DNA from: Parcubacteria group bacterium GW2011_GWA2_47_26
GTDB taxonomy: Bacteria; Patescibacteriota; Patescibacteriia; GWA2-47-26
NCBI GenBank assembly: GCA_001001705.1
Contig: LCOG01000006.1
Coordinates: 1-35,450, forward strand
Direction of reading: 5' to 3'
DNA length: 35,450 nucleotides
The first letter of the stretch is position 1. Each line of letters starts with the position of its first letter. The notes below the pieces were generated by a model. The model had not been told where the DNA came from. It saw only the letters and a list, made by a program, of their open reading frames with translations, and did no database searches. The translations under genes were made by a program, and so were the position numbers. Below are positions 1 through 7,765 of the stretch, in pieces.

Positions 1-117
1 ATTTTCATACACGTGAAACTGTATCAGAAACAGCTAAAATTGCTTATCAATACAGGAAAATTTCAATTATCCACCAACAGAAATTTGTCCATCATCCCTT
101 ATATGTTATATATTTTA

Positions 118-2511
118 TTATTTAAGCGCGACCTTTAATACCTCGTCCATATTCTCCACAAAAATAAATTTCATCTGATCTTTGACCTGTTTAGGCACGT
201 CCACCATATCTTTCTCATTATATTTGGGTAGAATTACGGCTTTCATTTCCCCGCGATGCGCGGCAAGGACTTTTTCTTTCACGCCGCCGATTTCCATAAC
301 CCGTCCGCGCAAGGTAATCTCGCCGGTCATAGCCACATCTTTGCGCACTGCCCGGCCAGTCAAGGCAGAAATCAGGGCGAGCGTCATGGCGACCCCGGCC
401 GAGGGACCATCTTTGGGAATCGCGCCGGAAGGCACGTGCACATGCAAATCGGAATTTTTATAAAACGCGTCTTTAATGCCGAGCTTTTTCGCACGGCTGC
501 GCGCGTAAGTAAATGCGGCTTGCGCTGACTCTTGCATAACCTGCCCGAGGTGTCCGGTTAAGATAAGCGAACCCTTGCCCGGAATTTTGGTAGCCTCAAT
601 AAACAAGACGTCGCCGCCGGCCGGCGTCCAAGCCAGGCCATTGACCACCCCAATCTCATCTTTTTTTTCGGCCAAGGTAATGCGATACTTTTGCGGGCCT
701 AAGAATTCCCGCAAGTCATCAATGCCAATTTTTCTTATGGCCATTTTACCTCCGTTTTCCGCAACCTTGCGCGCGACTTTACGACATACGGCCGCGATCG
801 TGCGTTCCAGCTCGCGCACGCCCGCCTCCAGAGTATATTCTCGGATAACGGTTCGGAGCGCCGGATCAGTAAAGAAGATCAATTTATCCGTAAGACCGTT
901 GTCTTTGACTTGCTTGAAAATCAAAAATTTTTGCGCGATCCAAAATTTTTCTTCCTCGGTATAGCCGGCAAACTCAATGACTTCCATGCGATCCTTGAGG
1001 GCAGGCGGAATCGGGTCAAGCAGGTTTGCGGTAGTAATGAACATGACGTCCGATAGGTCAAATGGCATCTCTAAATAATGGTCGCCGAAGGCATTGTTCT
1101 GCTCCGGGTCAAGCGCCTCAAGGAGTGCGGCGGAAGGATCGCCGCGAAAAGCATCAAAGCCCATCTTATCAACTTCATCAAGCATAAAGACGGGGTTGCG
1201 GGTGCCGGCGGTCGTCATACCCTGAATAATCCGGCCCGGAAGCGCGCCCACATAGGTGCGGCGAAAGCCGCGTATCTCGGCCTCATCTCGCACACCGCCC
1301 AAGGACATGCGCACAAACTTGCGACCCAAAGCGCGAGCGATGGATTTACCAATGGAAGTTTTGCCGGTGCCGGGCGGGCCGACAAAACAAAGGATCGGCC
1401 CCCGGATTTTGCCAACTAATTTTTGCACAGACAAATATTCTACCATCCGCTCTTTAACTTTTTCCAAACCATAATGATCTTCATCAAGCACTTGCTGGGC
1501 TTTTTTCACATCAATCTTAGATTCGTCTTTTTTGGACCAGGGCAACTTGACGAGCCAGTCCAGATAAGTGCGGATATAAGAGATCTCGGGCGAGAAAGAG
1601 GGCATGCGCTCCATCCGCGCCAGTTCATCAAGCGCAGTCTTTTTTGCCTCCTCCGGCATGCCAAGCTTTTCAATTTTAGCTTTGAGCTCTTCCAGTTCAT
1701 TGCGGCCGCCGGACATACCCAGCTCTTTTTCAATTGCTTTCATTTGCTCGCGCAGAAAAACTTCACGCTGCATTTTATCAAGCTCCTTGCCAACCTCGGC
1801 CTGTAATTTCTTGGCCGTGCGCAAAACTTGAGTCTGCCGACCAAGGGCTTGGCGCAGTTTTTCCAATTTGTCCTCCACGGTTTGCGCTTCAAGAATTACC
1901 TGTCGCTCTTCGGTTTTGAAATCAAGATTGCTGACTATCAAATCGCCAAGCACCCAGGGATCAGTAATATTCAAAATCACAAACAGGACATCGAGCGGCA
2001 CCGGCGCGCCCATTGAAACAATCTCACGAAACTGATTAATCGCCGCATACATCAAGGCTTCAATGCGCTCCGTTTTCTTTACAATCGGCGGCGGCAAGGG
2101 CTCCAGGCGTACCTTGATAAAAGGTTCGTTTTGCGCGACGCCTAAGACTTTGGCGCGCATAATGCCTTCTACCAAAACGCGCACGGTACCATCCTCTCCC
2201 TTGCCCATCTCTTTGATCTTGGCCACCGTCCCTACATTATAGATATCGTTGTTGCTGGGATCGTCATGCTCCTCGGTTTTCTGGGCTACAAAAAAAGCAA
2301 GCTGGTCGTGCTTCATGGCATGGTCCAGTGCGGCTAAAGATTTTGGACGTTGAACGAGAAGCGGCATGGCAATACCGGGGAAAACCACGGCGTCGCGCAG
2401 GGGCACGAGCGGCAACTCCCGCTTCTCGCGGATATTCATGAAAGCTTTGACAAATTTAGGAAGTTGCGGCGATTGCGGTTGTTGGATTTGCGGAGGTTGT
2501 TGTTCTGACAT
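118..2511 (-). CDS. lon: ATP-dependent protease La (Lon)
   Basis: Cytosolic AAA+ serine protease that degrades misfolded and regulatory proteins. At 797 residues it has the usual full length. An N-terminal substrate-binding LON domain (about residues 33-230) leads through a coiled helical region to the ATPase, with Walker A GPPGTGKT at 378-385 and Walker B FMLDEVDKM. The C-terminal protease domain has the Ser-Lys dyad: Ser704 in PKDGPSAG and Lys747, 43 residues apart as in E. coli Lon. The first 20 residues are rich in Gln and Pro and are not part of the family core. It is the last gene of the minus-strand run and follows a repeat-filled spacer. No heat-shock operator was recognised upstream. 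Confidence 0.98.
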   Translation of the reverse strand: MSEQQPPQIQQPQSPQLPKFVKAFMNIREKRELPLVPLRDAVVFPGIAMPLLVQRPKSLAALDHAMKHDQLAFFVAQKTEEHDDPSNNDIYNVGTVAKIKEMGKGEDGTVRVLVEGIMRAKVLGVAQNEPFIKVRLEPLPPPIVKKTERIEALMYAAINQFREIVSMGAPVPLDVLFVILNITDPWVLGDLIVSNLDFKTEERQVILEAQTVEDKLEKLRQALGRQTQVLRTAKKLQAEVGKELDKMQREVFLREQMKAIEKELGMSGGRNELEELKAKIEKLGMPEEAKKTALDELARMERMPSFSPEISYIRTYLDWLVKLPWSKKDESKIDVKKAQQVLDEDHYGLEKVKERMVEYLSVQKLVGKIRGPILCFVGPPGTGKTSIGKSIARALGRKFVRMSLGGVRDEAEIRGFRRTYVGALPGRIIQGMTTAGTRNPVFMLDEVDKMGFDAFRGDPSAALLEALDPEQNNAFGDHYLEMPFDLSDVMFITTANLLDPIPPALKDRMEVIEFAGYTEEEKFWIAQKFLIFKQVKDNGLTDKLIFFTDPALRTVIREYTLEAGVRELERTIAAVCRKVARKVAENGGKMAIRKIGIDDLREFLGPQKYRITLAEKKDEIGVVNGLAWTPAGGDVLFIEATKIPGKGSLILTGHLGQVMQESAQAAFTYARSRAKKLGIKDAFYKNSDLHVHVPSGAIPKDGPSAGVAMTLALISALTGRAVRKDVAMTGEITLRGRVMEIGGVKEKVLAAHRGEMKAVILPKYNEKDMVDVPKQVKDQMKFIFVENMDEVLKVALK

Positions 2512-2521
2512 ATTTAATTAA

Positions 2522-2604
2522 CTAAGCAGATTAAGTATATAAGCAGATTAGGCAGAATAGGCAGCTGTTCAGTACTTACTCTGCCTACTCTGCTTAACCT
2601 GCTC
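2522..2604. repeat. inverted/tandem repeat spacer of GCAG(A/T) units
   Basis: The spacer between the small upstream gene and lon is built of short related units. AAGCAGATTA, GGCAGAATAGGCAG and similar words on the left are mirrored by CTGCCTACTCTGCTTAACCTGC on the right, so the transcript can fold into a long imperfect hairpin. The stop codon of the upstream gene lies at the edge of the repeat. This resembles the stop-repeat-start layout seen in the ribosomal cluster but the sequence differs. Confidence 0.7.
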
Positions 2605-2896
2605 ACTGTAACAGGGGGAGCTTCTGTTGCTCTCCTTGGAGCCTCTTCGCTACTTTGCGGCCCAGCGGGGTCAAGCGCACTTCTTTTATATACCACTTCT
2701 TAGGGGTGCGCACGCCATAACCAACCATCAAACCTTTATCAATAAGTCGTTCCAGGGTCTTCGTAATGGTGTCCACGATATCTTTGGGCCTAACTGTTTC
2801 ACCTTCATAAAAACGCGGGAAATGCACGCGCCCTACTCTTCCATTTATGGAAAAACAGACCCCCAAAATATACCGCTGAAGGCGCGACAGGCGCAT
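2603..2896 (-). CDS. small winged-helix-like protein, function unknown
   Basis: A basic protein of about 97 residues. The ATG at 2896 is preferred over a TTG at 2917 because the promoter-like box lies between them. The pattern is like winged-helix DNA-binding proteins: a helix with RLSRLQRYIL, a middle segment with VDTITKTLERLIDKGLMVGYG, then a strand pair and RLTPLGRKVAKRL, the usual end of MarR/PadR-like wings. The family itself is not recognised. It lies between aspS and lon, so control of one of these is possible but unsupported. Its last codons and stop run into the repeat upstream of lon. Confidence 0.65.
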   Translation of the reverse strand: MRLSRLQRYILGVCFSINGRVGRVHFPRFYEGETVRPKDIVDTITKTLERLIDKGLMVGYGVRTPKKWYIKEVRLTPLGRKVAKRLQGEQQKLPLLQ

Positions 2897-2905
2897 ATAT
2901 ATCCT

Positions 2906-2914
2906 ATTGTAGCA
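2906..2914 (-). promoter_or_regulatory. extended -10 promoter for the small gene at 2603-2896
   Basis: On the minus strand TGC is followed by TACAAT, an extended -10 element. Transcription would start about 7 nt downstream, only a few bases before the ATG at 2896, so the message would be nearly leaderless. No convincing -35 is seen, as expected for an extended -10. Confidence 0.4.
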
Positions 2915-2921
2915 CAAAAAC

Positions 2922-3008
2922 TAAGATCTTGGAGGTGAGGGGACTTGCACCCCCAGGATCTTGGGCGACGATCCAGATCCCGTACCACACCACTCCCAGG
3001 CTATCTTA
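2922..3008 (-). other. tRNA-like structured element (possible tRNA remnant)
   Basis: Read on the minus strand, this stretch has several tRNA-like parts. The 3' side has a T-arm-like GGGGG TGCAAGT CCCCT followed by CACCTCCA. In the middle an imperfect hairpin has a 7-base loop ATCGTCG, and before it lies a D-loop-like AGTGGTGTGGTAC. The T loop lacks the normal TTC, the anticodon stem has a bulge, and no clean 7-bp acceptor exists: GGGAGTG can pair with CACCTCC with one mismatch and one wobble. An outer 6-bp stem TAAGAT/ATCTTA encloses everything and is followed by TTTTT, so it could instead act as a terminator or RNA element after aspS. Confidence 0.35.
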
Positions 3009-3019
3009 CATTATGCAAG

Positions 3020-3059
3020 TCGTCCCGCGATTGGCGCGATCGCGAGAATCACGGGACGA
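3020..3059. repeat. long hairpin downstream of aspS with a CGCGATCGCG core
   Basis: TCGTCCCGCGATT and AATCACGGGACGA form a 13-bp stem with one G-T type mismatch. The loop holds the 10-bp palindrome CGCGATCGCG. The hairpin lies just downstream of the aspS stop. It has no T-run, so it is not a standard terminator; mRNA end protection is possible. The same core and CGGGACG tail recur near 8067-8096. Confidence 0.6.
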
Positions 3060-3103
3060 TTAAGACAATTAAATTGTTTCCATCCGTGTTATATCACTTT
3101 ATA

Positions 3104-4564
3104 TCACTCCGCCACCTTAATATGCGCCTCACGTAGACTCTTATCTGGCAACTCACTGGGCGCACCCATCATGGGGTCGCGAGCGTCGCCGGTTTTGGGA
3201 AACGCAATCACTTCGCGGATGTTTGGCTCACCAGCCAAAAGCATTACGAGCCGATCAATCCCTGGAGCAATACCGCCATGCGGAGGGGCACCATAGGTAA
3301 AGGCTTCCAACATATGCCCAAACCTTCTCTCCGCTTCTTCGACCGGAATTTGTAAAATATGAAAAATCTTCTGCTGGAGTTTCGGATCGTGAATTCTCAT
3401 TGAACCGCTCGCAAGTTCATATCCATTTGCCACAAGATCATACTGATTGGCAAACGCTTTTTCCGGCGCGCTATCAAGAAGTGGAATATCTTGCGGCCGC
3501 GGAGCAGAAAAAAGATGGTGGGTGGCTACCAGCTTGCCCTCCTCTTCCGAATGCTCAAACAGCGGAAAATCTACAATCCAAGCAAAGGCGAGCTCGTGCG
3601 GGTCGTTTTTATCTTTTCTTAAATCCGGCTTATCTGACCCGTATTTCTCTATTGCGTCACTGTAGGAAATTCGTGGAAACGGAATTTTGCTGATGTGCCA
3701 CGGACCAATGCCGTGTAGGGGCGACCCTGGTAGTCGCCCGCCGCGGGAGGGTATAAGACCATCCCCTACAAGTTGGTTGAGATGCCCTACCATCGCAATC
3801 ATTAACCCTTCAGTCAGCTCATACACATCTTCTGCTTCAATAAAACTCATCTCAATATCGAGTTGAGTGTGTTCGGGCTGGCGATCGCCGCGTTGATCTT
3901 CATCGCGCAAAGCGCGCGCAATCTGAAAATACCGCTCCACTCCGGCAACCATCAGGAGCTGTTTGAATTGCTGTGGCGATTGCGGTAGCACATAGAATTT
4001 TCCGGGATGCAATCGCGAAGGCACTAGAAATTCTCGCGCGCCTTCCGGAGTTCCTTTCGTGAGAATTGGCGTTTCAATCTCGGTAAAATCATGCTCGGAT
4101 AAATAGTCGCGGCAAAACTTTACTACCCTATGACGCAAAACTAAATTGCCACGCATCCGCTCACTGCGCAAATCCAGATAGCGATATTTGAGGCGCGTCT
4201 CTTCATTGACGACGCGGGTATCTTTATCCAATTCAAACGGGGGAGTTTTTGACTCGTTCAAAATTTTAAGATCCGCAGCAAGAATTTCCACCGTACCGGT
4301 GGGCAATTTAGGATTTACCGTTTTTTCAGTGCGCTTTTGCACTGTTCCTATTATCGATACCACATATTCACTGCGCAAGGCCTTCGCAAATTCATACGCC
4401 CCGCCTACCTCTTTTGGCGCAAATACAACTTGCATGATACCCGTCCGGTCGCGCAGATCAATAAAAATAATCTTGCCCATGTCCCGACGGGCATGAACCC
4501 AACCATAGAGTTGAACTTCTCCGCCAATTTTATTTACGATATCAATATTCCACGTCCTAGACAT
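3104..4564 (-). CDS. aspS: aspartyl-tRNA synthetase, short form without GAD domain
   Basis: Class II synthetase that charges tRNA-Asp, possibly also tRNA-Asn. The N-terminal OB-fold shows YGWVHARRDMGKIIFIDLRDR. Catalytic motifs include FTEIETPILTKGTPEGAREF, QSPQQFKQLLM, FRDEDQR-like ALRDEDQRGDRQPEHTQLD and the C-terminal GGIAPGIDRLVMLL. It is 486 residues; bacterial AspRS is usually about 590. The missing part is the GAD insertion: YGSDKPDLR runs almost directly into FAWIVDFPLFEH. A 19-codon palindromic insertion sits between the GHLNQLV helix and ISKIPFPRISYSDAI. It follows recO in the same minus-strand run. Confidence 0.97.
   Translation of the reverse strand: MSRTWNIDIVNKIGGEVQLYGWVHARRDMGKIIFIDLRDRTGIMQVVFAPKEVGGAYEFAKALRSEYVVSIIGTVQKRTEKTVNPKLPTGTVEILAADLKILNESKTPPFELDKDTRVVNEETRLKYRYLDLRSERMRGNLVLRHRVVKFCRDYLSEHDFTEIETPILTKGTPEGAREFLVPSRLHPGKFYVLPQSPQQFKQLLMVAGVERYFQIARALRDEDQRGDRQPEHTQLDIEMSFIEAEDVYELTEGLMIAMVGHLNQLVGDGLIPSRGGRLPGSPLHGIGPWHISKIPFPRISYSDAIEKYGSDKPDLRKDKNDPHELAFAWIVDFPLFEHSEEEGKLVATHHLFSAPRPQDIPLLDSAPEKAFANQYDLVANGYELASGSMRIHDPKLQQKIFHILQIPVEEAERRFGHMLEAFTYGAPPHGGIAPGIDRLVMLLAGEPNIREVIAFPKTGDARDPMMGAPSELPDKSLREAHIKVAE
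3714..3770. repeat. palindromic repeat inserted in frame in aspS
   Basis: The ends are TGTAGGGG and CCCCTACA, with an inner hairpin GGGCGAC/GTCGCCC type. The element is exactly 57 bp (19 codons) and keeps the aspS frame. It encodes a Gly/Pro/Arg-rich stretch (LIPSRGGRLPGSPLHG) that has no counterpart in other bacterial AspRS sequences known to me. The layout is like the protein-coding palindromic elements of Rickettsia. Confidence 0.75.
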
Positions 4565-4582
4565 ATGTCGATTTTCAGCATA

Positions 4583-5338
4583 TCACACCCCCACAGGAGT
4601 GTGAAGCTCTTGAGTAAGGCTCACCATAAAATACTGCGCCTTGGGCATTTCCCCAAAATGCGCTTGGATCATAGTGGCGGCAATGTCGGACAATTCTTTT
4701 TGCACAGGAGAAGGCATCTCTGGCGCGGATAAAGGCGCTCCAAACAGCGCCTCTAATACGTCAACTGTGATTGATGAGACTGGAAAAGACTCCGCGCCAA
4801 ACTGTCTAAAACAATCCTCGCAAAGCACGCCGCCTTTTACTGCTTCAAATGGCCGGGAAATGCCCTCAACCGTTTTTTTGCACATGACACAATTATGCAA
4901 CTGCGGAGTAAAGCCGGTGTCTTTTAAAAGTTTTAGAGAAAATACAACTTCTATAGCGCCAGTATTCTGCTCAAGCAAATTCAGCGTACCATGAAACAGC
5001 TCAAATATAGTTTTTTCCTTGGTGCCCGGACGCAAGACTAAATCTACAAGCGCCGCGGCATAAACTGCTCTGGATAATTTTTGCAGATCAGCCCAGAGTT
5101 CACTAAAATAATTTTTGACCTTGACTTGGGCAACGCGATCAAAGCGTCGGCCGCGGGCCAACATAAAATCGCAAAGATACAGCGACTGCAAATGCGGGGA
5201 GAGTTTGCTTTGCGGTTTGCGCACGCCTTGACCCCAGGCTTCAATCTTACCGTGATCGCGCGTCAAAATCGTATAGATACGCTCGTATTCGCCAATGTCG
5301 CGGTACTTGAGAATGATGCCATCAGTGTTGTAAGTCAT
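4583..5338 (-). CDS. recO: DNA repair protein RecO
   Basis: Recombination mediator that helps load RecA on SSB-coated DNA with RecR. The start MTYNTDGIILKYRDIGEYERIYTIL is the typical RecO OB-fold opening. The C-terminal part carries a four-Cys zinc site, CVMC and CEDC, as in many RecO proteins. Length of 251 residues is normal. Its ATG overlaps the ruvX stop by an ATGA, so the two are translationally coupled. This makes a small recombination cluster with ruvX; ruvC lies far away in the window. Confidence 0.93.
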   Translation of the reverse strand: MTYNTDGIILKYRDIGEYERIYTILTRDHGKIEAWGQGVRKPQSKLSPHLQSLYLCDFMLARGRRFDRVAQVKVKNYFSELWADLQKLSRAVYAAALVDLVLRPGTKEKTIFELFHGTLNLLEQNTGAIEVVFSLKLLKDTGFTPQLHNCVMCKKTVEGISRPFEAVKGGVLCEDCFRQFGAESFPVSSITVDVLEALFGAPLSAPEMPSPVQKELSDIAATMIQAHFGEMPKAQYFMVSLTQELHTPVGV

Positions 5339-5727
5339 ATTTGCTCTAGGAACGATTGCAAAATTAGGGCTGCGGCGGCGGCATCCTTGTCCACTCCCTT
5401 GCGGGCCTTGCCATATCCACGCGTTATTTTTTCTACCTCTTTTGTAGTAAACCGTTCGTCCTGCATTTCAACAGGTATGCCCAGAGATTTTAACTCTTTA
5501 ATAAATTGTCGCACTAGCACCGAACTTTTACTTTCTTCCCCGCCAGTAGTCAGGGGCAGGCCAATAATAATCAGATCAATTTTTTCACGCTCTATTATCT
5601 CGTGCAAACATTCAAGCGTGGCGCCGCCAAATTCAAGTGTATCGTAGGGCACGGCCACTCTGCTTTCCGTATCCCCAATCGCCACCCCAACCCGCTTTGT
5701 ACCATAGTCAATTCCTAAAATACGCAT
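5335..5727 (-). CDS. ruvX: YqgF/RuvX family Holliday-junction resolvase-like nuclease
   Basis: RNase H-fold protein; the family acts in pre-16S rRNA 5' end processing and has been proposed as a Holliday-junction resolvase. The opening MRILGIDYGTKRVGVAIGD carries the first catalytic Asp in the GIDYGTKR motif. IIIGLPLTTGG and the late D-E-R-F-T-T (MQDERFTTKEVEK) and final GVDKDAAAAALILQ with the last Asp are all present. At 130 residues it has the usual size. It overlaps recO by 4 nt and follows map by 12 nt. Confidence 0.95.
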   Translation of the reverse strand: MRILGIDYGTKRVGVAIGDTESRVAVPYDTLEFGGATLECLHEIIEREKIDLIIIGLPLTTGGEESKSSVLVRQFIKELKSLGIPVEMQDERFTTKEVEKITRGYGKARKGVDKDAAAAALILQSFLEQI

Positions 5728-5739
5728 ACTATACTCGTA

Positions 5740-6627
5740 CTACTTAGTGATCACCTCACACCCCCGTTTTGTGACAACAACCGTATGCTCAAAATGCGCG
5801 GCGGGAGAGCCGTCGGCCGTAACAATGGTCCAGCCATCGGGTTGAACCTTTACGCGCCAAGTTCCTAAATTCACCATGGGCTCAATCGCAAGCACCATGC
5901 CTTCCTGTAAAATACAGTCGGGCAAGCCCTCTTGCCAGAAATTCGGAATCTCGGGTGGTTCATGCACCTCATATCCGACACCATGCCCAACCAAATCGCG
6001 GACAATTCCAAAACCCGCGGTGTCAATATACTTTTCAATAGCGCGAGATATATGACTGACTCGCCGCCCAGCACGCACCTGCTTGATCCCGATCTTAAGC
6101 GCATCCTCTGTAACTTTTACAAGTTTATGCACCTTTTTATCAGTCTTCCCTACAATCACGGTGCGGGCCATGTCGGTATAAAGACCATCGCCCATAGCCA
6201 CTCCTGCGCCTCTCCTTATCTTAAGGGGAGGGTTGCCGTTGTCTCCCCCTCTTAAGGTAAGAGGGGGTTGGGGGGTGTTACGCACGGGCCACTTCATACC
6301 AATATCTATCTTCACCACATCTCCTTGTTTTATTACACGCGAGGGCACGGCTGGGGCATGCACGACTTCGTCATTAATACTTGTGCAGATTGTAGTTGAG
6401 AAGGGGCGATCCCCTAAACGTCCGACATAGCCCTTAAAAGCTGGAGCTCCGCCGGCTTCGCGGATTAGGCGCTCGGCCAGCACATCCAATTCTTCGGTTG
6501 TTACTCCGGCTTTGACCGTACGCATCAGTTTATCTAAAATCCGACCAAGACGTTTGCCACCCTTGCGCAAGAGTTCAATATCTTCTGGGGTTTTTATAGT
6601 AACTGTTTTGTGCGGTTGATTCATCAT
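5740..6627 (-). CDS. map: methionine aminopeptidase with a 33-residue repeat insertion
   Basis: Type I methionine aminopeptidase, which removes the start Met from new proteins. Metal ligands can be placed at D108 (VKIDIG), D152 (YTDMARTV), H215 (VGHGVG), E249 (LAIEP) and E280 (AHFEHT). In normal enzymes the first two Asp ligands are 11 residues apart; here they are 44 apart. The extra 33 residues (about 115-147) contain NTPQPPLTLRGG and PPLKIRRG and are encoded by a palindromic repeat. All catalytic residues remain, so the protein may still be active with a surface loop near the active site. Here it lies next to ruvX, outside the spc cluster where it is often found. Confidence 0.96.
   Translation of the reverse strand: MMNQPHKTVTIKTPEDIELLRKGGKRLGRILDKLMRTVKAGVTTEELDVLAERLIREAGGAPAFKGYVGRLGDRPFSTTICTSINDEVVHAPAVPSRVIKQGDVVKIDIGMKWPVRNTPQPPLTLRGGDNGNPPLKIRRGAGVAMGDGLYTDMARTVIVGKTDKKVHKLVKVTEDALKIGIKQVRAGRRVSHISRAIEKYIDTAGFGIVRDLVGHGVGYEVHEPPEIPNFWQEGLPDCILQEGMVLAIEPMVNLGTWRVKVQPDGWTIVTADGSPAAHFEHTVVVTKRGCEVITK
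6209..6277. repeat. palindromic repeat inserted in frame in map
   Basis: Two halves, one with CTCCTTATCTTAAGGGGAG and one with CCCCCTCTTAAGGTAAGAGG, are imperfect inverted copies of each other, and the right half alone makes a perfect CCCCCTCTTA/TAAGAGGGGG hairpin. It lies within the 33-codon insertion at about 6187-6285. The peptide type PPLTLRGG is one often produced when this kind of G/C-rich palindrome is read through. Confidence 0.75.
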
Positions 6628-6662
6628 AAATAATCAAACAGAGTTAAGATTCCAAAATATTA

Positions 6663-7058
6663 TCATATCAAAACAAAAAAAGGAAGCGCTGTGCGCAGAC
6701 TATTAAATCCTAACATCAGGTCATCTGGAAAAGGCGGCGGCTCGCGCATCGGACTTACGCCCGGATAGCGCCAAGCCGCGATTATCTTGCGCGCCTTTTT
6801 TGTGTCCTCATACATTACCCACAACTCCTGCCCTTTCCCGCGGGCCTTGCCCGACTGAAATTTTTTCGTAGAAAAAATTTGGGCGGGCGTCATAGCCGCG
6901 ACTGTCTTTGGCGCGATCCCGACCTCAACACGAGTTGGGTTGCGCAATACTCTCTTTACTCGCGCCTCGGAAAATCCATACTGGCGCATCTTAAACTTGG
7001 CATGCTCGGTCCAAAAGAGCGGCTTGTTGGAGATTAACTTTTTAACTCGCGGATCCAT
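6663..7058 (-). CDS. DUF4258-like small protein
   Basis: A 131-residue basic protein with the pattern of DUF4258: an early TEHAKFKMRQYGFSEARVKRVLRNP block (helix with H..R), a middle strand with ELWVMYEDTKKARKIIAAWRYPGVSP. Members resemble BrnT/RelE-like toxin folds, but no antitoxin gene is seen beside it, and activity is unproved. It stands upstream of map on the same strand and downstream of the AbiEii-type pair. A truncated copy of its first 29 codons lies at 8106-8198. The tail RTALPFFVLI looks like added sequence. Confidence 0.6.
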   Translation of the reverse strand: MDPRVKKLISNKPLFWTEHAKFKMRQYGFSEARVKRVLRNPTRVEVGIAPKTVAAMTPAQIFSTKKFQSGKARGKGQELWVMYEDTKKARKIIAAWRYPGVSPMREPPPFPDDLMLGFNSLRTALPFFVLI

Positions 7059-7089
7059 ACATCTAACTGATCAGATTCATGCGAAACAA

Positions 7090-7764
7090 TTAATCTCCCA
7101 GTCGTTCTCGAAGATATTTATATGCAACATCATCAAAATAGCGGTGAATTTTTTTGAAAATCTCTTTCTGGTCTGCGGGTGTCTCTGTGAGCAATAGTCC
7201 ACGCACTGCATCGAGTCGCTGGAGCGCTAGTTCAGCATCTGCAAGGAGGGTCTGCTCATCAATTTTGAGTCCGAATTTTTTATGCATCAATTTCAAAAAT
7301 TTGGGAAGATTCCATTTTGTCTTTTGGATCAAATAATAGATATCAAAAATGTCCTTGGGCTCGTGGCGTTCAATTAAGGCGAATGCCTTGTTCGCGGCAA
7401 TATCTCCAAGGGTATCAATAAAAATACCATTCCACTCTAGGCGCGGTTTTAGGGGTTTAAAATCATAAAATACAAACTCCACTTTAGTATCCTCTTTGCC
7501 ATAGTGCAGATCCCATTCATGCCGATCGGCAACTCTTCGATATTCCCCCATGGCAATGCCTGCGCGCGTCACAATCCTTTTCATGATTGGCTGAAGTTTT
7601 CTAAGTTCAACGGGAGCATTGGCAAAAAAATCCAAATCCAGGGAATGGCGATGGTGAAGATAACGCACAGCAAGCAAGGTTCCGCCGGTCAAATAAAATT
7701 TCTGCGCAAGCGGAGTGCACTTATATTCGGCAAGAAACATTTGCTGGAGAGGAGTAAAATTCAT
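7090..7764 (-). CDS. AbiEii/AbiGii-type nucleotidyltransferase toxin-like protein
   Basis: Member of the AbiEii nucleotidyltransferase group, known from type IV toxin-antitoxin and phage abortive infection systems. The NTase core is intact: GGT at residues 27-29 in FYLTGGTLLAVRYLHHR, then SLDLDFF with Asp43 and Asp45, and the later NKAFALIERHEPKDIFDIYYL block. The ATG at 7764 is chosen because this start lies 1 nt after the stop of the small upstream gene, giving tight coupling, and because the family begins near FTPLQQ. The normal AbiEi antitoxin with a winged helix is not present; the 69-residue upstream protein takes its place. Confidence 0.85.
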   Translation of the reverse strand: MNFTPLQQMFLAEYKCTPLAQKFYLTGGTLLAVRYLHHRHSLDLDFFANAPVELRKLQPIMKRIVTRAGIAMGEYRRVADRHEWDLHYGKEDTKVEFVFYDFKPLKPRLEWNGIFIDTLGDIAANKAFALIERHEPKDIFDIYYLIQKTKWNLPKFLKLMHKKFGLKIDEQTLLADAELALQRLDAVRGLLLTETPADQKEIFKKIHRYFDDVAYKYLRERLGD

Positions 7765-7765
7765 A

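Noticed and set aside
1-125. Plus-strand open frame at the window edge (about 40 codons, ending at 123-125)
   Set aside because: Too short, no recognisable domain, and it overlaps the end of lon; could be a gene end but nothing supports it.
2922-3008. Functional canonical tRNA
   Set aside because: T loop lacks TTC, the anticodon stem is bulged and no proper acceptor stem pairs the ends.
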